A stretch of DNA of 64,000 nt from an uncultured Pelagibacteraceae bacterium (GTDB taxonomy: Bacteria; Pseudomonadota; Alphaproteobacteria; Pelagibacterales; Pelagibacteraceae). Below are positions 24,906-34,178 of the stretch, piece after piece (within the stretch, counting starts at the first letter, position 1; every line of letters begins with the position of its first letter). Where the stretch lies: the NCBI GenBank assembly GCA_902578265.1, contig CACHCA010000002.1:23501-87500 (forward strand), read 5' to 3'. The notes under the pieces were generated by a model. It did not search any database, had not been told where the DNA came from, and saw only the letters and a program-made list of their open reading frames with translations. The position numbers and the translations under genes were made by a program.

Positions 24906-26342
24906 ATGGATAAGATTGTAATTTACGATACAGAGACAACAAACTCAACAATATGGGGATCCATAATTGAAGTTGGAGCTGTTGTAGTTGATAAAAATTT
25001 GAGAGAAATTGGAAAATTAAATATTAGAGGGCGAATGCCAGAAGGTGAGGTGCCAAGTGCAAAGGCTTTACTTGTTAATTCAACTAGTATTGATTTATTA
25101 ACTAAAGGCAATTATTCACATTATGACTTTTTAGGTGCGGTTGAAAACTTTTTCTCTAAATGTGCTCCAGCAATGTTTATGGGCTGGTCAAATTTAAATT
25201 TTGATCGGAGAATGTTCCACTTTAATTTTTTTAAGGGCAATCGTTATCCTTATGCTACTCACTCATCACCTAACAGTGAACATGATGGTTTACACATAGC
25301 TAGGGCTGCTCAAACCTTAAATTCTGAAACTCTAAAAACAGAATTAACAGAGGCAGGAAATCCAAGCTTAGCATTAGAATCTTTATCAAGAATGCAAGGT
25401 TTCGACACCTCAGCAAGTCACACTGCCTTCGTTGATGCTCAAAATTCATTGAAGGTCCTTCGGATTATTAAAAATAAACATAAAGAAAATTGGGAAACAT
25501 TTTTAAAAACATCAACTAAAACAAGCGTAGAAACGTTTTTAAAAAATGAGGGCATATATTCTATTTTTGAAAATGTTAAGGGTAGAAATATGATGTACCT
25601 CACTAGCACACTACATCCTAATCACTCTTTTCATCCATCTTACGCATCGTGGGGATATGTTTGGGATTTAAGAAGAGATCCAGAACCGCTATTAAACTTA
25701 CCAGTAAATCAATTGAGAGATATATTAAAAAAATATAGTCCCAAGGCTTTGAGAGTTTTGAAAACTAATAAAGCTCCAGTAATTTTGGACAAAGAGTTTG
25801 CCTTAAAACAAAAACCCTATTCAGACCTAGATTTGGAAACAATTAAAAGAAGAGCGCAAATGGTTAGAAATAATGAAAATTTTTGTAAAAATATACAAAT
25901 TATAAACAGAGAAGCAGCAGAGGAAAAAGAGCAAACTAAAACCCAGGAAGATTTGTTACCTGAAGAAACTTTGTATGAAAAATTTATTCCAAATAAAGAT
26001 ACTGCTCTTTTTAAAACCTGGCATAGCTCATCTTGGGAAGATAAGTTGAGATTACTTGATAAATTTCAAGATAAAAGATGTAGTTGGTTTGGACAAAAAA
26101 TTATTTATCAAGAAGCGCCACAAATTTTACCACCTGATTTATATAAAAATATTAAAAGTGAAATTGCTAGACGCATACTAAGTAAGAATAAGGAGAAGTG
26201 GCAAACAGTAAATATGGCATATAATGAAATCGACTATTTGAGAGATCAAGCAGATAAAAGAGATGATAAAATTGAATTAAATAAACTTGATGAAATAAAC
26301 GATTTTATTATGTCTATTGAAAAAAAATATGAAATTGCCTAG
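24906..26342 (+). CDS. sbcB: Exodeoxyribonuclease I
   Basis: A 478-residue 3'-5' single-strand DNA exonuclease. The DEDDh core is visible: IVIYDTETT (Asp and Glu of Exo I), GWSNLNFDRRMFHF (Exo II) and SASHTAFVDAQNSLKVL (Exo III with His and Asp). The C-terminal half contains the SH3-like and helical domains that close over the DNA. It follows rmuC and the PD-(D/E)XK nuclease within one operon-like run, grouping three DNA-end enzymes. Confidence 0.92.
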   Translation: MDKIVIYDTETTNSTIWGSIIEVGAVVVDKNLREIGKLNIRGRMPEGEVPSAKALLVNSTSIDLLTKGNYSHYDFLGAVENFFSKCAPAMFMGWSNLNFDRRMFHFNFFKGNRYPYATHSSPNSEHDGLHIARAAQTLNSETLKTELTEAGNPSLALESLSRMQGFDTSASHTAFVDAQNSLKVLRIIKNKHKENWETFLKTSTKTSVETFLKNEGIYSIFENVKGRNMMYLTSTLHPNHSFHPSYASWGYVWDLRRDPEPLLNLPVNQLRDILKKYSPKALRVLKTNKAPVILDKEFALKQKPYSDLDLETIKRRAQMVRNNENFCKNIQIINREAAEEKEQTKTQEDLLPEETLYEKFIPNKDTALFKTWHSSSWEDKLRLLDKFQDKRCSWFGQKIIYQEAPQILPPDLYKNIKSEIARRILSKNKEKWQTVNMAYNEIDYLRDQADKRDDKIELNKLDEINDFIMSIEKKYEIA

Positions 26343-26376
26343 TTGACTTTAAGATACAAGTTTATAGAAAGGATTT

Positions 26377-26694
26377 ATGCTTACAGATTTTAAAGATGAA
26401 GATTTTGAAGACAAAATTAAAAGTGAAGATGTTTCAGTAATTCAATTTAGCGCAGCTTGGTGTGGCCCTTGTAAGTCCTTAAAACCAATTATGGATAAAC
26501 TTGCAGTTGAGTATAAAGACAAGGCTGGTTTTTATTACGCTGATATAGAGGATGGTGGTATTAATACGGGAAGTGCTGCGGGAATAAGAGGTGTTCCAAC
26601 AGTGATAATCTATAAAAAAGGTGTTGAAGTTGATAGAAAAGTTGGCGGCGTACCAGAAAGCCATATGAAAGAGTTTTTAGAAAAAAATATCTAA
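26377..26694 (+). CDS. trxA: Thioredoxin
   Basis: A 105-residue thioredoxin with FSAAWCGPCKSLKP (redox-active WCGPC near residues 27-31) and the cis-proline motif GIRGVPTVIIYKKG. No signal peptide, so it is a cytoplasmic reductant. It follows sbcB by 34 bp and converges on folC with a 4-bp overlap. It is a general disulfide reductase; a link to the neighbouring nucleases is possible but unproven. Confidence 0.95.
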   Translation: MLTDFKDEDFEDKIKSEDVSVIQFSAAWCGPCKSLKPIMDKLAVEYKDKAGFYYADIEDGGINTGSAAGIRGVPTVIIYKKGVEVDRKVGGVPESHMKEFLEKNI

Positions 26695-27956
26695 TTTAAA
26701 TTTAATATCTCACCGGCTAAATATAAAGATCCTGTAATTATTAACATATCATTTTTTTTAAGTGATAAGGACTTAATTGCTTTCTCAATATTTTTCTCAT
26801 ATTTAACATTAAAAACATCTTGAAATTTTTCTTTTAATTTTTTACCACTGATAGCATTTGGTTGATTAGGGATATCAACAGTGGTTAGAGATGATATATC
26901 TTTAAAGTAGCTAATATATTTTTTATGATCTTTATTAGACATCATGCCTATAATAAAATGCTTATTACAATCTAAAGTTTGAAGATACTCATTTAAAACT
27001 CTAGCACCATCTTCATTGTGACTTCCATCTAACAATAATTGGTTATTTTTGATTAAATCTTTTATTTTCCCAGACTTTATTTCTTGTAATCTGCCAATAT
27101 TTTCAATCTTTGTAACACCACTTTTGATATTATGATCTGATATATCAATATTTAAATGTCTCAGAACTGCAATTGCGGTTGATATATTCTCAATTTGAAA
27201 TTGCCCAATAACGTTTGTACTTGGAAGTTTTAATCCTCCGTATTTATCTTCATAATAAAAAAACTTATTTTCTCCTATAGAGTAACTAAAATCCTCATTA
27301 AAAATTATTTTATTGGATGAATTATTGCAAATTGTTTTCTTAATACATTCAGTTGTTTTTTTAGAATTTTGTTTAGATATTATTATATTAGAACTCAATA
27401 AAGAGGAGGTTTTTTCAAATACGATTTTTTCTATCGTTCGCTGATCTTCTGGCAGCCAGTCAAGATGATCTTTACTAATAGAGCATACTACACTTGCAAG
27501 GTTATTTTTTAGTATATTAGTGGCATCGAATCTATGAAACAAACCAGCCTCTATCAGATTTATATTATTTGGATATTGTGCAGCTTTATAAAAAAAACAA
27601 GCAGTTAAAATTTCAAAAAAGGTGATTGGTTCGTTTTTGTTTATTTTTTCAACTTCCTCAAAGAGAGATGCTAATTCCTCATCTTTCAATTGTTCATTGT
27701 TAAAAATAAATCTTTCATTTATTTTTTGAATATGTGGACTAGTATAAACGTTGCACTTAATTTTAGCGTCTTTTAATATAGAATAACAAGCTTGAATCGT
27801 AGAGTTCTTACCGTTTGTGCCTACAAAATTTATTGCTTTAACCTTATCTTGTGGGGTGCCTAATTTTTTACAAAGAGTTTTTATTCGGCCTAAGCTAAGG
27901 TCGATTTCTTTAGGATGCAGCTTTTGTAAGCGATTGACTATTTTCTGAAGTCTCAT
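26691..27956 (-). CDS. folC: Folylpolyglutamate/dihydrofolate synthase
   Basis: A 421-residue Mur-ligase-type enzyme that adds glutamate to dihydropteroate and folates. It begins with LQKLHPKEIDLSLGRI, then the P-loop FVGTNGKNSTIQ, YTSPHIQKINERF, EAGLFHRFDATNI and DGSHNEDGARVL. Homology reaches back to about residue 8, so the 47-bp overlap with the end of accD is real and not a start-site artefact. Part of an accD-folC operon common in bacteria. Confidence 0.93.
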   Translation of the reverse strand: MRLQKIVNRLQKLHPKEIDLSLGRIKTLCKKLGTPQDKVKAINFVGTNGKNSTIQACYSILKDAKIKCNVYTSPHIQKINERFIFNNEQLKDEELASLFEEVEKINKNEPITFFEILTACFFYKAAQYPNNINLIEAGLFHRFDATNILKNNLASVVCSISKDHLDWLPEDQRTIEKIVFEKTSSLLSSNIIISKQNSKKTTECIKKTICNNSSNKIIFNEDFSYSIGENKFFYYEDKYGGLKLPSTNVIGQFQIENISTAIAVLRHLNIDISDHNIKSGVTKIENIGRLQEIKSGKIKDLIKNNQLLLDGSHNEDGARVLNEYLQTLDCNKHFIIGMMSNKDHKKYISYFKDISSLTTVDIPNQPNAISGKKLKEKFQDVFNVKYEKNIEKAIKSLSLKKNDMLIITGSLYLAGEILNLN

Positions 27957-28839
27957 TTTCTTCAGTGCTTATAACAGAATTTTTCTTTAACAATATTGAT
28001 AATAAAGTTCCAATTTTTTTAGAAAGATTTTTTCTCTCAATAATTATGTCAACAAATCCAGTTTTTTCTACATACTCACTTCTTTGGAAACCTTCTGGAA
28101 GCTCTTCTTTGACAGTGCCTTGAATTACTCTTGCACCCGCAAATGCTATTAAAGCTCCTGGTTCAGCAATGTGAATATCACCCAACATAGCATACGAAGC
28201 TGTTATACCGCCTGCTGTCGGATCAGTTATACATACCAAATATGGAAGATTATTTTTTTTGAGCTCATTAATTGCGAGTGTCGTTCTTGTCATTTGCGAT
28301 AGTGAAATTAAACTTTCCATCATTCTCATTCCGCCACCAGCGCTAACACATAAGAATGGTGTTTTATTTTCAATTGCATGTTGAATACCATATAAAAATG
28401 CCTCTCCTTCAGCAGCTGCCATTGATGCTCCTAAAAAATCAAAATCAGACGCGACTGCTGTTATTTTGATATTATTAATCGATCCACTAACAACCATCAT
28501 TCCACAATCCATCCCTGTTTTTTTTCTAGCACTTTTTAATCTATCTTTATACGATTTGGAGTCATTCCACTCTAAAGGATCATCATTTGGGATAGGTGTT
28601 TTAAATATTTCATAATTATTTTTTCCAAAAAGAATATCAAATCTTTGTTTTGGTTTAATTCTATGGTGTTTGTTACAATCTGAGCAAACCCAAAGATTTT
28701 TCTCTAAATCTTTTTTTAAAATTGGGCCTTTACAACAAGAGGTCCAATCACTATTTGCAATTTCTTCTTTAGAGGCTCTTTTATGGATTGCAGATTTTAT
28801 TTTTTCACCTGCTTTGATAATTTTTGTAATCCAATTCAT
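27910..28839 (-). CDS. accD: Acetyl-CoA carboxylase carboxyltransferase subunit beta
   Basis: A 309-residue carboxyltransferase subunit that, with AccA, moves CO2 from biotin to acetyl-CoA to make malonyl-CoA. An N-terminal zinc finger is visible (SCCKGPILKKDLEKNLWVC...C, four Cys), then AVASDFDFLGASMAAAEGE, SAGGGMRMMESLISLSQM and DPTAGGITASYAMLGD, the acyl-CoA binding crotonase-fold motifs. The C-terminal tail after ~285 is polar and overlaps folC. Its partner accA lies about 21 kb away. Confidence 0.96.
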   Translation of the reverse strand: MNWITKIIKAGEKIKSAIHKRASKEEIANSDWTSCCKGPILKKDLEKNLWVCSDCNKHHRIKPKQRFDILFGKNNYEIFKTPIPNDDPLEWNDSKSYKDRLKSARKKTGMDCGMMVVSGSINNIKITAVASDFDFLGASMAAAEGEAFLYGIQHAIENKTPFLCVSAGGGMRMMESLISLSQMTRTTLAINELKKNNLPYLVCITDPTAGGITASYAMLGDIHIAEPGALIAFAGARVIQGTVKEELPEGFQRSEYVEKTGFVDIIIERKNLSKKIGTLLSILLKKNSVISTEENETSENSQSLTKAAS

Positions 28840-29636
28840 TTTATTTTATTTTTTAACCTATTAACTAACTTATCTACATTTGTGACAGGATTTTGTCTAT
28901 TCTTTAAACTTCTTGTAATTTCATTACAAATAGCACTTCCTACAACTAATCCATCAGCAGATTTAAGTTTTCCAATTGTTTTTTCAGTAATTCCAAAACC
29001 AATCACAACGTCTTTTTTTGGATTAATTTTTTTTATTTTTCTGTAATTTTTAAGTATTTCGCGTGGAGATATTTTTAGTTTTCCTCCAGTTGTACTTAGC
29101 ATTGAAATAAAATAATTCATTTGATGGGAGTCTTGTATTATTTTTTTAAGCCTTTTGCTTGTCGTTGTAGGGGATAAAAGTTGAATAAAATAGATTGATT
29201 TATTTTTACACTTTTTCGCAAAATTTTTATTTTCTGGCCAAGGCAAATCTACAACTATTAATCCATTTACCCCAGAAACTTTACATTTATTTATAAATTT
29301 GTTCTCTCCAAACTGAAAAATCATATTATAGTAACCCATTAATATAACAGGTTTAGATTTATCAAATTTTTTAAACTCTTTAACAATTTTAAAGATATTA
29401 TTAATCTTAATTCCATTTTTGATTGCTCTATAAGCACTAGTTTGAATTTGGCTTCCGTCTGCAACGGGAGTATTGTGAGGGACGCCTACTTCAACAATAT
29501 CAACATTTTTAGAGATTGTTTTTAATATATTTAAAGATTGTTTTTCTGAACTGTCGCCCGCAACAGTATAAGTTATTAAAGCAGTTCTGTTTTGCTGTTT
29601 TGCTCTTTTAAACGCTAAATTAATAGGGTTTAACAT
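28836..29636 (-). CDS. trpA: Tryptophan synthase alpha subunit (divergent)
   Basis: A 266-residue TIM barrel that cleaves indole-glycerol phosphate to indole. The active-site region reads VDIVEVGVPHNTPVADGSQIQ: the catalytic Glu49 and Asp60 equivalents remain, but the usual PFSDPLADGP is changed, so Asp56 is Thr. Loop 6 is MLSTTGGKLK instead of the common GVTG, with the Thr183 equivalent kept. VIGFGI and GLVVGSAI mark the phosphate-binding end. It overlaps trpB by 17 bp and accD by 4 bp. The active-site core is intact; the beta-contact loop is unusual. Confidence 0.92.
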   Translation of the reverse strand: MLNPINLAFKRAKQQNRTALITYTVAGDSSEKQSLNILKTISKNVDIVEVGVPHNTPVADGSQIQTSAYRAIKNGIKINNIFKIVKEFKKFDKSKPVILMGYYNMIFQFGENKFINKCKVSGVNGLIVVDLPWPENKNFAKKCKNKSIYFIQLLSPTTTSKRLKKIIQDSHQMNYFISMLSTTGGKLKISPREILKNYRKIKKINPKKDVVIGFGITEKTIGKLKSADGLVVGSAICNEITRSLKNRQNPVTNVDKLVNRLKNKIK

Positions 29637-30864
29637 ATTTTTTTCCTAATTTTTGTTCTAAAATTTCTTTATCTTTATAAGCATCTCCGCAACTATTAAC
29701 TACTACGATAGTTTCCTTATTTAATTTTTTTGATTCTTTGATTGCAACTGAAAAAGCATGACTTGGCTCAAGTGAAGGTCTTAACTTTTCAAATTTCGTG
29801 ACAAGTTTATATGCGTTTAAAGCTTCTTCATCACTTGCAGCCGTATATCTTGCTCTCTTTGTGTCTTTTAAAAAACAATGAAGAGGAGAAATTCCAGGAT
29901 AATCAAGTCCTGCAGAAATTGACTCAGTTTCCTCAATTTGACCATCTGGATTTTGATTAACATATTGAGCTGCACCATGAAGAATACCAATTTTAGAACC
30001 ATAAGTTAAAGGTGCTGCATGCTTTTTACTTTTTATAGGTCCTCCAGCTTCGACGCCAATAAATTCACATTGACTTTTTTTATAGTCCATAAATTCATTC
30101 CAAAAACCAAAGCTTGAACTTCCACCTCCGACACAGTTGTATAGTTTAAGTTTTTTTGGAATTGAACCAAACTCATCAATTAATTGTGCTTTTAATTCTC
30201 TTGAGATTTGACTAGTGCTCCATCCACATATACGAACAAAGACGGCTGGCCCCACAGTACTTCCCACACACATAGCTGTTGTATCACAATTTGCCACCCA
30301 GTATCTCATACATTCAGAAACAGCATCTACAAGTGTTTGACTTCCAGAATAAACTGGTATGACCTCAGCTCCATTTTTTTTAATAGCTTTTACATTAGGT
30401 TTTTGCCTTGCTATGTCTTTTGCGCCCATAAAAATTTTACATTTAAGACCAAATTTTTTAGCTGCCATACTTAACATTTTACCTGCATAGCCTGCACCTG
30501 TGTCACCAATAATAAATTTTTTACCAGATCGTTTTGCAAGTAAACAATGAACAGTAGCATTATAGATTTTGTGTGCTCCTCCATTCGCATCAGATACAAC
30601 TTTAGACCAAATTTGAGCTCCTCCTACATAATTAGTTAAATTTTCTAATTTGATAAAACGAGTAGGAACACCAATCCAATTTTTAAAATATTTATCTCTT
30701 TCTTTAATAAAGTTTTTATCTTTTTTGAGTTTATTAAAAAGAATCTCCAAATCTTCTATTGGTTTTTTTAAAGTTTCAGGAACAAAGTTTCCACCAAATT
30801 TACCCCCCCAAAATCCAAGTTTATCTCCTTGATCAATTACTGGAATTTTTTTTTTTAATTTCAT
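29620..30864 (-). CDS. trpB: Tryptophan synthase beta subunit (divergent)
   Basis: A 414-residue PLP enzyme that joins indole and serine. The frame is normal (GKFGGNFVPETL, GGAHKIYNAT with the PLP Lys87, CVGGGSSS phosphate cup, SAGLDYPG with Asp305), but several near-invariant motifs are altered. KREDLNHTG is replaced by SKVVSDANGG, ETGAGQ by DTGAGY (E109D), TLKDA by TLVDA (K167V) and LSGRGDKD by SCGDAYKD (S377C). These use Salmonella numbering by motif alignment. It sits in a trpF-trpB-trpA run, overlapping both neighbours, so it is very likely the functional TrpB. Confidence 0.9.
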   Translation of the reverse strand: MKLKKKIPVIDQGDKLGFWGGKFGGNFVPETLKKPIEDLEILFNKLKKDKNFIKERDKYFKNWIGVPTRFIKLENLTNYVGGAQIWSKVVSDANGGAHKIYNATVHCLLAKRSGKKFIIGDTGAGYAGKMLSMAAKKFGLKCKIFMGAKDIARQKPNVKAIKKNGAEVIPVYSGSQTLVDAVSECMRYWVANCDTTAMCVGSTVGPAVFVRICGWSTSQISRELKAQLIDEFGSIPKKLKLYNCVGGGSSSFGFWNEFMDYKKSQCEFIGVEAGGPIKSKKHAAPLTYGSKIGILHGAAQYVNQNPDGQIEETESISAGLDYPGISPLHCFLKDTKRARYTAASDEEALNAYKLVTKFEKLRPSLEPSHAFSVAIKESKKLNKETIVVVNSCGDAYKDKEILEQKLGKKYVKPY

Positions 30865-31484
30865 ATATTTGCAAACAAATTTAATAATTTATCAATTTTT
30901 TCAATATTTTTTTTTCCATTCCTATCCTCTAGCGCTCCACTTAAATCAATTATAAAGCTTTTATTTTTCAATTTAGGAATATCATCTATTTGTATATCTC
31001 CTGCAATCATTTTATTTAACCCATAAGGCACTTCATCAAGTAAGTTGTGATCAAAACTCTTAGATTTATGATAGCCTTTTGAATCAAACAAAATTATGTC
31101 TGAGATATTAGAATAATCTTTATATTTTATTACATCCTCCTTACTTGAAACAGTAATTGCTGTTATTACCTTTTTTTTATATTGTAATTTTATTTTTTTT
31201 GTTCTCTCAGGGCTTACATCGTAAAGTTGATAATAATCAAAATTTAAATCTTTTATTTTTTCTAGAGTTTCTTCAGTAGGGTTAACAAGAACTGAAATAA
31301 ATTTTACTTGTTTTTTATCAATATTAATTAAGTTTTTTAATTTTTCGTATTTGACAAATCTTTGGCTTTTTTCATAGTTTGTAATGAAACCTATCATGGT
31401 CAATGATGGTAGATTACTATGATTTAAAATATATTTTAGAGTAACTGGATCCGAGATCCCACAAATTTTTAAACCTTTGATCAT
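30861..31484 (-). CDS. trpF: Phosphoribosylanthranilate isomerase
   Basis: A 207-residue TIM barrel, rather divergent. LKICGI at the N-terminus carries the catalytic Cys of the family's KICG motif, VKFISVLVN resembles VGVFVN, YYQLYD resembles the QLHG strand, IILFDSKG supplies the acidic residue, and the C-terminal DLSGALEDRNGKKNIEKI matches the SGVE-x-PG-KD phosphate-binding loop. The position directly ahead of trpB supports the call. It starts at the pyrF stop with a 4-bp overlap. Confidence 0.85.
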   Translation of the reverse strand: MIKGLKICGISDPVTLKYILNHSNLPSLTMIGFITNYEKSQRFVKYEKLKNLINIDKKQVKFISVLVNPTEETLEKIKDLNFDYYQLYDVSPERTKKIKLQYKKKVITAITVSSKEDVIKYKDYSNISDIILFDSKGYHKSKSFDHNLLDEVPYGLNKMIAGDIQIDDIPKLKNKSFIIDLSGALEDRNGKKNIEKIDKLLNLFANI

Positions 31485-32155
31485 TGATTTAAATGATCAA
31501 TAAGTTTTTGAATATTTCTTTTTATATTGCCTTTGGTAATATTTCTACCAATGACGAGAGAATGAGCTCCGTTTTTAAAAGCTTGTTTAGGGGTTAAAAC
31601 TCTTTTCTGATCGTTATTTTTTGTGTCTAATCTTATTCCAGGAGTAATGATTTCATTTTTGAATGCTTTTTTTACTATTTTTACCTCTTGTGCACTGCAG
31701 ACAAAGGCATCTAGTCTAGCTTTTTTTGCTAATCTTGCTTGGTGAAGTACCAATTTTTTAACATCTTTATTAAACCCGATTTCTTTTAACTCTTTATTAT
31801 CTAAAGAAGTAAGAACACTTACGCCAACTAGACGAATTGAACCAGAGATTTTTTTTGCCGCTTTAAGAGCCTGTAATCCAGAGCTTATATGAATTGTTAA
31901 ATAATTAACTTTTAAATCTTTAATTGCTTTGATCGCCGAAACACAAGTGTTTGGTATGTCATGTAATTTTAAATCAGCAAAAATAATTCGTTTTTTCAAT
32001 TTAGATACAAAATTTCTACCATTTTTAGAATTTAAGAATTCTAAACCAAATTTATATCCGATATTTATCTTGGTATGAGTGGTGTATTTGATTATCTTTT
32101 TAATTTTTGAAATATTGGTGCTATCACAAGCAACAAATATTTTATTTTTTTTCAT
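31481..32155 (-). CDS. pyrF: Orotidine 5'-phosphate decarboxylase
   Basis: A 224-residue TIM barrel that decarboxylates OMP to UMP. The catalytic array IIFADLKLHDIPNT holds the Asp-Lys-x-x-Asp motif, followed by SIRLVGVSVLTSLD and ITPGIRLD, with VIGRNITKG for phosphate binding. It overlaps ihfB by 14 bp and trpF by 4 bp. The ihfB-pyrF-trpF-trpB-trpA run is a typical alphaproteobacterial arrangement. Confidence 0.95.
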   Translation of the reverse strand: MKKNKIFVACDSTNISKIKKIIKYTTHTKINIGYKFGLEFLNSKNGRNFVSKLKKRIIFADLKLHDIPNTCVSAIKAIKDLKVNYLTIHISSGLQALKAAKKISGSIRLVGVSVLTSLDNKELKEIGFNKDVKKLVLHQARLAKKARLDAFVCSAQEVKIVKKAFKNEIITPGIRLDTKNNDQKRVLTPKQAFKNGAHSLVIGRNITKGNIKRNIQKLIDHLNQ

Positions 32156-32435
32156 TATTCAAAATTTTAAACAAATCTTTTGACATTTTGAAGTTAATAG
32201 TTTTTTTTTCCGGTGTATCAACTTTTTCGTTAGTTTTTGGATTTCTAGATATTCTTGCTTTTTGGATTTTGCTTGAAAATACTCCAAAACCTCTGAGTTC
32301 AACTCTTTCTCCTCTTTTAAGACTTCTTTTGATTTCATTGAAAATTATATCCATAAATTTTTCAAGATCTTTTTTCAAAAAATTCGGATAACTTTTTGAG
32401 AGTTGTTTCAAAAGGTTTGATTTTACTACAGCCAA
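32142..32435 (-). CDS. ihfB: Integration host factor beta subunit (IHF/HU family)
   Basis: A 97-residue DNA-bending protein. The HU/IHF core is clear: LLKQLSKSYPNFLKKDLEKFMDIIFNEIK, then RVELRGFGVFSSKIQKARISRNPKTNEKVDTPEKK, with the Pro-containing beta-arm (RNPKT) that intercalates DNA. The N-terminus and its place right after rpsA support IHF-beta rather than HU. The start at 32435 is 18 bp past the rpsA stop. Confidence 0.93.
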   Translation of the reverse strand: MAVVKSNLLKQLSKSYPNFLKKDLEKFMDIIFNEIKRSLKRGERVELRGFGVFSSKIQKARISRNPKTNEKVDTPEKKTINFKMSKDLFKILNNEKK

Positions 32436-32453
32436 TTTTATTTTCTAAAATCT

Positions 32454-34178
32454 CTATTTTTTTTTATTTTTTTTATCAAGCTCAGTTGATAGTGATGAAA
32501 AAGGAAGATTTTTACCAGAATCTTCCGCACCGTATTTTTCTAAAGCTTCTTTTTTTTCTAATTCTTCTAACAATTTAATACTTAAGGTAACCTTTCTTTT
32601 GTTTAAATCTAAGTCAGATATTGCACAATCAATCCTCTCACCTCCGGTGAATCTTGACGGTCTTGCGTCTGCGGCATTTATCGCAATCTGGTTTTTTTTA
32701 ATATTAAAATCCATCTCACATTCCTCTGGTCTCACAATTAAGCCTTTATTATCAGATGAAATAATTTTTACAGTAATTATTTGATTTATTTTTTTATCTT
32801 TGAACCAATCAAATGGGTCAGGTTGAGTTTGTCTTAGTCCTACTCTTATTTTCTGGTCAGAGGATTTAATTTCTAAGACCTTTACTTTGATTTTATCACC
32901 TTTATTATACTTCTTAAGTTCTTCTTCTCCATTATTTAGATAAGTTAAATCATTACAATGCAAAAATGCATCAATTTCTAGACCTTCTACATTTAAAAAT
33001 AACGAGTATTCATTTTTATTTACAACTGTCCCCTCAACAATTGTCCCGATAGGGAATTTATTTTCAAAAACTTCGAAAGGGTTTTCTTTTGTAAGTCTAT
33101 GAGAAATTGCAACTCGTCTCTTGTCTTTATCTATTTCTGTTATTACACAATCAATTTCATCACCTATTTTGAACATTTTTTTTGCAGATACATTTTTTTT
33201 TGTCCAGCTGAGTTCACTCGAGTGTAATAATGTAGTTAATCCTGGTTCCAATTCACAAAATGCACCGAAATCCATAATTTTTACAACTTTGACTTTATAA
33301 ACTTTTTTTAATTCATAGTTTTCAATATGTTCAAAGGGATCTGGAGATAATTGTTTCACAGAACAACCTACTTGCAGTTTTTCTTTATCAACACTTATAA
33401 CTTTTAAGTCGTGCTTCTCTCCAATATTAAATACCTCATCTGGATGATTTACTCGACTATATGAAATCTCTTGTAAATGAACCAATACATCTAATTCATT
33501 GTTAACATTAAAAAAACATCCAAAAGAACTATATCCTTTAACCTCAGCACCTTTAATAACATCTCCAACTTTATACTTATTTATAATTTTTGCTTTATCT
33601 TCTTTTTTAAACGAGGAAATGATTTCTCGTCTTGATACGCAGGCATTTCCCCTTATTTTGTCTAACTTAATTAAAGCAAATTTTTGAGGTTCATTCATAA
33701 GATGACTTATATCTTTAAGAGGTTTGTCACTTATTTGTGACCCTGGTAAAAACATTAGAGAGCCTGTTTCTAAATGTTCAACGATACATCCGCCTTTACA
33801 TTTGGAAACTATTTTACCCATTATAGGTTCTTTTTTTTCGTATGCCTCAACAAGTTTATCCCAACCTTTAATCTTAAGTGCTTTACTAGCTGAAACAATC
33901 ACCTCTCCATTTTTATCCTCAATTTTTTCTAATAAAACTGAAATAGTTTTTCCTACTTTTATATTATCTGATAATCCCATGCTTTTGAGTTCATTAATAT
34001 CAAGAACTGGCTCACTTTTTAAACCTTCAACAAACAAAAAAACAAACTTCTCAGTTATTTTGTTTATTTTACCTTCTATAACTTTACCTTCTTCAATAGT
34101 ATTTTTAGAGAGCTGACTGTTTAAAAGTTTTTCAAATTCCTTTGATGCGGGGCTTGAAAGGTCTTTATATATTTCCAT
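32454..34178 (-). CDS. rpsA: 30S ribosomal protein S1
   Basis: A 574-residue protein made of six S1 RNA-binding repeats, visible as recurring GxxVxGxV...GFGxFV/L...G...HxSEL units (for example VVKIMDFGAFCELEPGLTTLLHSSEL and GDVIKGAEVKGYSSFGCFFNV). The first two repeats dock to S2 on the ribosome; the rest bind mRNA, which matters here because Shine-Dalgarno sequences are weak. The C-terminal tail is Lys-rich. The usual alphaproteobacterial neighbour cmk is absent from the 149-bp gap to aroA. Confidence 0.96.
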   Translation of the reverse strand: MEIYKDLSSPASKEFEKLLNSQLSKNTIEEGKVIEGKINKITEKFVFLFVEGLKSEPVLDINELKSMGLSDNIKVGKTISVLLEKIEDKNGEVIVSASKALKIKGWDKLVEAYEKKEPIMGKIVSKCKGGCIVEHLETGSLMFLPGSQISDKPLKDISHLMNEPQKFALIKLDKIRGNACVSRREIISSFKKEDKAKIINKYKVGDVIKGAEVKGYSSFGCFFNVNNELDVLVHLQEISYSRVNHPDEVFNIGEKHDLKVISVDKEKLQVGCSVKQLSPDPFEHIENYELKKVYKVKVVKIMDFGAFCELEPGLTTLLHSSELSWTKKNVSAKKMFKIGDEIDCVITEIDKDKRRVAISHRLTKENPFEVFENKFPIGTIVEGTVVNKNEYSLFLNVEGLEIDAFLHCNDLTYLNNGEEELKKYNKGDKIKVKVLEIKSSDQKIRVGLRQTQPDPFDWFKDKKINQIITVKIISSDNKGLIVRPEECEMDFNIKKNQIAINAADARPSRFTGGERIDCAISDLDLNKRKVTLSIKLLEELEKKEALEKYGAEDSGKNLPFSSLSTELDKKNKKK

